Assembly: GCA_963682055.1 (NCBI GenBank)
Contig: OY821747.1
Location: forward strand, 30,998,126-31,062,125
DNA from: Primula veris
Lineage: Eukaryota; Streptophyta; Magnoliopsida; Ericales; Primulaceae
Length of the DNA stretch: 64,000 bases
Direction: 5' to 3'
This document shows positions 59,337-64,000 of the stretch, in pieces; positions within the stretch are counted from its first letter, which is position 1; the number at the start of each line of letters is the position of its first letter. The position numbers and the translations under genes are program-made. The notes under the pieces are model-generated. The model had not been told where the DNA came from. It ran no database searches and worked only from the letters and a program-made list of their open reading frames with translations.

Positions 59337-60061
59337 CAAGGCAGGTTCGGTCCGGTTGGTTTCGTTTTTTGGTAAAACCGAAACCGAACAGATTTTTCGG
59401 TTTGTTTTTTTTTCGGTTTCGGTCTTTTTATTTTTTGAAACGAACCGGACCGGTTTTTTTCGGTCCGGTTTCTGTTTTTTCCAGATTTTTCGGTTATTTT
59501 TCGGTTTTTCGGTCTTTTTCTGCCTTGAATTTTTCAGGACAGCCTGTCATATTTTTTTAAACCAGGAGATAAAATGCAATTTCATCCGAGTATCAATAAA
59601 AAGTTTTAAAAAATTTGTACATTATCTTAACATATGGAAAAATAATTATATGAACATTATGCACTATTATTTATGGTGTGTCAGCCAATAGTATTTTTCA
59701 GTTTTAATTTTGAATTAATTTTATGGTATATATTTTTGGGTTCATTAACATGTGTTAGATTTTTAGTATTTTTTAGTTTTAATTTTGAATTAATTTTAGG
59801 GTAAATATTTTTGGGTTCATTAACAGGTGTTAGGTTTTTAGTATATGATACAGCCGGAAAAAAAATGAAAAATACCGAAAAACCAAAAATAAAACCGAAA
59901 AATAACCGGAAAAAAACCAAAATCGGACAAAAAAAAACCGATCCGATTCGATTAAAAAAAATAAAAAGACCGAAACCGAAAAAAATCGAACCAAAAAATC
60001 TGCTCGGTTTCGGTTTCGCTTTTACCAAAAAACGAACCGAAATGGTCTGAATCCAGCCCTA
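59337..60061. mobile_element. Inverted-repeat element rich in CGGTTT motifs (hAT-like)
   Basis: Arms at about 59337-59540 and 59860-60061 are inverted copies ('TTCGTTTTTTGGTAAAA' and 'TTTCGGTCTTTTTATTTTTT' on opposite strands). Outer ends are CAAGGCAGG and, reversed, TAGGGCTGG, close to hAT ends. No clean 8-bp target duplication. The interior has a direct repeat 'tttagttttaattttgaattaattttaNggtaNatatttttgggttcattaaca' (59698-59753 and 59768-59824). No transposase. Confidence 0.7.
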
Positions 60062-60769
60062 GCAATTAGAACTGTCTTGAAAAATTAAAGTCAACCAAAA
60101 TGGGTCCGAACTTTGGAATATATAGGGGGGAAATAACGTTGATAACCAAGAAATAGAATTCCGTGAAATATATTATATGGGAAAGTTTATTCACATTATC
60201 TCGATAACCAAGATGATGAAGTTGTGAATTTGTGGTCCCAAAATTCTTGAACTCACTATAAGGTATAAACTATAGTATTATACATTTCATTTGGAGTTTC
60301 AAGTTTCCATGATATGGGTATAGAGAAATCTCGTTCACTATAATTAAGGTTGTACCAACCAATAAAAAAATTATTTTTAATTTTAAATTAATTTTGTATA
60401 ATTATTTTTTATTTTATTAATATGCATTGTGTTTTGAGTGAACCATCCATTCTAAATTCCAACATCTGCTCTCAACTGTGATGCCCTTATTCTTGAAACT
60501 AAAAAAACCATCAAATGTTGAACAAAAGAAGAAGACAAAAGGTCACCTAAACATATTGAAAAGACTTAAAATATGTAAGGATATTGTTGTGACATTGTTG
60601 AGAAGACTTAAAGAAACGTAACATTACACTTATAGATTTACTAAAATAAATGTTTTTTAGTCAAATCAAATGTCATGTCGATTTTCTCACTTTTGTTGTT
60701 GTTGATATATTCGCCTTTAATTTGTTTATTCACGTATAATAGCAGTTTCATCTTAAAGAAATTATTACT
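60062..60769. other. AT-rich intergenic DNA
   Basis: No gene seen. Confidence 0.3.
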
Positions 60770-60997
60770 CACTCCTTTCTATTTAATTGTGCATTATGAA
60801 ACTATGTGAAATTTTAACCGGGTTATAATTTGTATCAAAATTGTCGAAATAAATTTTTTTAAAATATAATCATAAAATTTAACATTTATATATGATCAAT
60901 TTTTAAAAAAATTCATTCCGACAATTTCGATATAAATTTTTAACCGATCAAAATTACACTTAATTTCATAATGAACAATTAAATAGTAAAGGAAGGA
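60770..60997. mobile_element. Stowaway-like MITE, copy 2
   Basis: CTCACTCCTTTCTATTTAAT...ATTAAATAGTAAAGGAAGG inverted ends and the shared 'GTGCATTATGAAACT' / 'AATTTCATAATGAAC' and 'AAAATTGTCGAAAT' blocks. Confidence 0.75.
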
Positions 60998-61624
60998 TAA
61001 ACTGTCATTACCTAATTAATACAAACTTTTGTCTAGAGGTACCCCACATGTTTGAATGGTGACAAATTGCACTCTTTAGTGGAAAAGTAACAACTTCATG
61101 AGTCGTCTCTTTTTTTTTACATCATTTTATTTTCTATAAATAACACCCTAAAATCAGTATTCTCCCTCTTCCCCTATTGAATCATGTGAGACGGTTTACG
61201 AGGAATCTCGAAGTACCGTAGGGGACGAATTAGAATTTGAGGAGCGATTGCCGAGCAATCAACTCGTCTATGTTTTTTTGTTTCTTAATCAAATGTTCTA
61301 ATGACAGTTACAATACACATTTTCAAACGCTCTCTTTATTTTGTGTACACGATATAATTTATATAGATCTGCGTGTGTAGTATTGAGTGATAGTGCGGAT
61401 TCTAACTCAGCAGACTATTTCTAGTGTGTTTAGTATTGATTTATATATATAATAGATATTGTATTTATAGAAATTAAATTATAGCATGCTTAATTTATTT
61501 TTGTTTAGTACTCCATATGTTTCAATATATAAATTCATTTAATATATTTGGGTTGTTCCACTTTACTTGTTAATTTTACTCAATTATAAATGATTCTTTT
61601 GTACCATTATAAAATTGCCATTTA
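60998..61624. other. AT-rich intergenic DNA
   Basis: Nothing recognised. Confidence 0.3.
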
Positions 61625-61861
61625 TCATTCTATTGTAATAAGTCAACCCAAATCAAATGAGTCTGTCCAATTTAGCCATTTTTTTTTCCAAAAATACCAT
61701 ATATTTTTTTATTAATTACAATAATATCATATTCACATAAAAAAATATAAAAAGTAATAACTAATAACACTATTTATCACTCTTTAACAACCAAACATTC
61801 TTTTAAGTTTTATCATCTTATACTATTTTTTTTTGTATTATCCACATATTTGTATCATAAG

Positions 61862-63257
61862 TGTTTCATACAAATTTTCACCAAGTGCTGAAGACAGGAA
61901 AAATAAATGCAAAGCAAAGTAAATTTATTTATCAATTAATTTGCGGGTACAATTTCTGATAATTTTTAAAATAAAATATAGAAATAAAAGTCATTTGATT
62001 CTCCTCTTCGAACAATTTGTGATGGCTCGAAATGTTGTTGTAGACTCTCTGATGAATTTTGTTGAGTTTGCAGAAGTTGAGTAAAATTCTTCGACTTTGA
62101 TGAAAAACTTTATACTTTTGTTGATTTCGTTGATGATCTTGACGCTCCTCAGATTTGGGAAAGAATTTGAAGATTTTGATATAGAGAAACGTGTTTTTGC
62201 TTCTATGTAGTCGTTCCTGAAGATCGAATGTCGGTTTGTTGTAAATTTCTTGGGTGGAGTTCTTCAGATTTGTTGAAGAACTTTGAAGACTTTGATTTGC
62301 AGAAACGTCTTGCTTATTGCTTGTAGTCGTTCCTGAAGATCGAATGCCGATTTGTTGCAGAACTTCTTTAGATTTGGTGAATAACTTTGAAGACTTTGAT
62401 TTGCAGAAACGTCTTGCTTATTGCTTGTAGTCATTCCTGAAGATCAAAGGCAGATTTGTTGTAGAAGTTCTTTAGATTCGGTGAAGAACTTTAAAGACTT
62501 TGATTTGCAGAAACGTCTTGCTTATTGCTTGTAGTCGTTCCTGAAGATCGAATGCAGATTTGTTGTAGAACTTCTTCAGATTTGCGGAAGAACTTGAAGA
62601 TTTTGATCCGTAGAAACGCCCTGCTTACTGCTTTTAGACGTTCTTGAAGATCGAATGTCAAGTTTATTGCAGATTTGTTGCAGACTTTGAAGGCGTTCGT
62701 TAAGGCCGGAGTGTGCAGAGCTTCCCATAGGAGTTGATCCCATGACATTTGTGGAGTAGCAGAGCTGATTTCCTAACGGCCGTGGAGGAGCGGAGCTGAT
62801 TTTCTAACGACTGTGGTGGAGCTTCTCTCTCTAGTCTTTAAGGCTTTTTTTTATTATCAAAATAATGGTACTCCCACCCCCTCTATTTATAGCTTTTGAG
62901 ATATGCTTTTATTTGCAATGCTACCTCCTTAAGTTTGAGCTAATTATCTTAAAGATCTTATGACTTATGTAAATGAATCAAACTTATATTTATGTTTGAA
63001 AACATCACTAATGAGTACTATAATTTTAGTATCTCATTGTTTATACCACATTTAATGGTTTTTTAGAAAAATAAATACATTTATTTTATATAAATTATCA
63101 TCATAGATTTTATAAGATGATAAAATATAATTTCTTTTTCGATTTTAAATTACTAATAATAAGTCTATTCTCAAACTGAGAAATTAGTAATTAATTGATA
63201 TTTGATTTGAATGACACGTGTCACATTTTTAATGGACGTAAAATTTGTATGTCAACA
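61862..63257 (-). mobile_element. Solo LTR (1396 bp) inserted in Helitron-like element
   Basis: Ends TGTTTCATAC...GTCAACA with a 5-bp target duplication ATAAG (61857-61861 and 63258-63262) and host sequence that rejoins into the homologous Helitron of 45969-46275. On the minus strand ATAAATAGAGGGGG (62877-62890) is a TATA-like box followed by an AATAATAAAA signal. Its ends also form an unusually long inverted match (TGTT..CATACAAATTTT at both), so a TIR transposon is an alternative reading. Confidence 0.7.
62106..62690. repeat. ~104-bp tandem repeat inside the solo LTR
   Basis: About five units opening with 'CGTTCCTGAAGATCGAATGC' at 62212, 62328, 62432, 62536 and 62639, each with 'GATTTGTTGNAGAACTTCTT' and 'GACTTTGATTTGCAGAAACGTCTTGCTTATTGCTTGTAGT'. 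The middle three are nearly identical. The 85-codon minus frame crossing it is not a credible gene. Confidence 0.9.
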
Positions 63258-63333
63258 ATAAGTTTATTTATTTTCTATATTTTAATTACACTACGTGTCA
63301 CACACGCAACGTGCCCCACGGGCACGATTATAG

Positions 63334-63535
63334 TATTTATATAGGTAAATGGTCATGAAAAAAAATATGGATAAAGTAGGAAAATAATGTGTAATTAAAG
63401 TGTCAATTGTGCCAAGGTAACAAGTGCAGTTATCCGTAATGTACTTACATCTTCAAACGGGGTAATTAACTATACAATTTGTAACGCTATAATGTCGGTT
63501 CATTTCTGTCATGATACGAAACCCAATTAACATTA
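63334..63535. other. Spacer
   Basis: Nothing recognised. Confidence 0.3.
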
Positions 63536-63770
63536 CTTTACCGTTTCCATTTAATTTTTCCCTACGAAATTACGTATAATTTTGACCGACTTATAATTTG
63601 TATCAAAATTATCGAAATGATTTTTTTTTAAATCTAATCATAAAATTTAACATTTGAACTATATAATCAACTTTTAAAAATTTTCATTCCGACAATTTTG
63701 ATATAAGTTATTGATCGGTCAAAATTGCACGTAGTTTCGTTGTGAGCAATTAAATAAGAACGGAGCGAGT
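63536..63770. mobile_element. Stowaway-like MITE, copy 3
   Basis: Inverted arms 'CTACGAAATTACGTATAATTTTGACCG' and 'CGGTCAAAATTGCACGTAGTTTCG', with the shared 'GTATCAAAATTATCGAAATGA' / 'CATTCCGACAATTTTGATA' core. The right end reads ACGGAGCGAGTA. Confidence 0.8.
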
Positions 63771-63797
63771 ATTATTATTTGACAATATCAAAGAGAA

Positions 63798-63990
63798 CTA
63801 CTGCCTCCAATAACTTGTATCAAAATTGTTAGAATGAAAATTTTCAAAAGTTGATCATATACTTCAAATGTTAAATTTTATGATTAGATTTTAAAAAAAA
63901 TCATTTTGATAATTTTGATACAAGTTATAAGCCGGTCAAAATTGCACGTAATTTCGTAATGGACAATTAAATGAGAACGGATCGAGTAAT
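63798..63990. mobile_element. Stowaway-like MITE, copy 4 (left arm shortened)
   Basis: Lies 27 bp beyond copy 3. The core and right arm ('CGGTCAAAATTGCACGTAATTTCGTAATGGACAATTAAATGAGAACGG') are kept. The outer left arm is missing, so it starts directly at 'CCAATAACTTGTATCAAAATTG'. Confidence 0.75.
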
Positions 63991-64000
63991 TTCGTTTACA

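Larger units (their letters stand above)
61625..63333 (+). mobile_element. Helitron-like element split by a solo LTR
   Basis: 5' end A|TCATTCTATTGTAATAAG (61625), nearly identical to the end at 42930. The 3' block 'CACTACGTGTCACACACGCAACGTGCCCC' lies at 63290-63316, followed by a GTGCCCCACGGGCAC palindrome. Interior blocks (61680-61860) match the element at 45969-46275. The 3' terminus is degraded and its exact base uncertain. The middle is occupied by the insertion at 61862-63257. Confidence 0.7.

Noticed and set aside
62491..62748. 85-codon minus frame
   Set aside because: It spans the 104-bp tandem repeat and is not maintained from unit to unit.

Overview
The window looks like nuclear DNA of a eudicot plant. 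It is strongly AT-rich, its genes are sparse and partly split by GT-AG introns, and most of the rest is mobile-element debris: Ty1/copia LTR elements, solo LTRs, Helitrons, hAT, CACTA, pogo and Stowaway-type MITEs. I cannot name the species. No prokaryotic, organellar or viral genome segment is apparent.

Intact or apparently intact genes, left to right: (1) exon 1 of an MRG-family chromodomain gene on the minus strand, running off the left edge (186-296); (2) a three-exon MUR3-like GT47 glycosyltransferase on the minus strand (27821-29986); (3) an intronless CYP96A-like cytochrome P450 on the plus strand (35382-36869); (4) a three-exon group II GH3 auxin-amido synthetase on the plus strand (53325-56340). 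They have unrelated roles (chromatin reading, cell-wall xyloglucan, wax or fatty-acid oxidation, auxin conjugation) and are not an obvious cluster.

Region by region: 951-9836 holds two minus-strand copia elements of one family. One is truncated. The other is complete (3318-9836), with LTRs differing at one base in 201, a 5-bp target duplication (AATAC), PBS and PPT, but a decayed interior, so it looks like a recently moved non-autonomous element. It sits beside a ~40-bp minisatellite array (about 10240-11945) and a T-rich ~145-bp tandem repeat (11945-12770). A tandem segmental duplication follows (about 14090-18960 and 21085-24085), each copy carrying broken fragments of a HOS15-like WD40 gene and of an ALDH10 aminoaldehyde dehydrogenase. 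A broken F-box gene (19238-20490) lies between the copies.

From 24 to 35 kb there is a repeated non-coding block, the GT47 gene, tandem copies of its promoter and start region, and two small hAT elements. From 37 to 52 kb lie a copia remnant, foldback MITEs, Helitron-like elements, a pogo/Lemi1-type element with a transposase remnant, and a 1.4-kb solo LTR. A long inverted-repeat MITE lies directly upstream of the GH3 gene. The right end holds a CACTA MITE, an inverted-repeat element rich in CGGTTT motifs, a Helitron-like element interrupted by a second 1.4-kb solo LTR, and three copies of a Stowaway-like MITE.

Nothing seen amounts to a wholly new molecular system. The most interesting structures are the nested and unusually well delimited mobile elements, the two-locus minisatellite plus T-rich architecture, the promoter-block duplications upstream of GT47, and the hairpin MITE in the GH3 upstream region.
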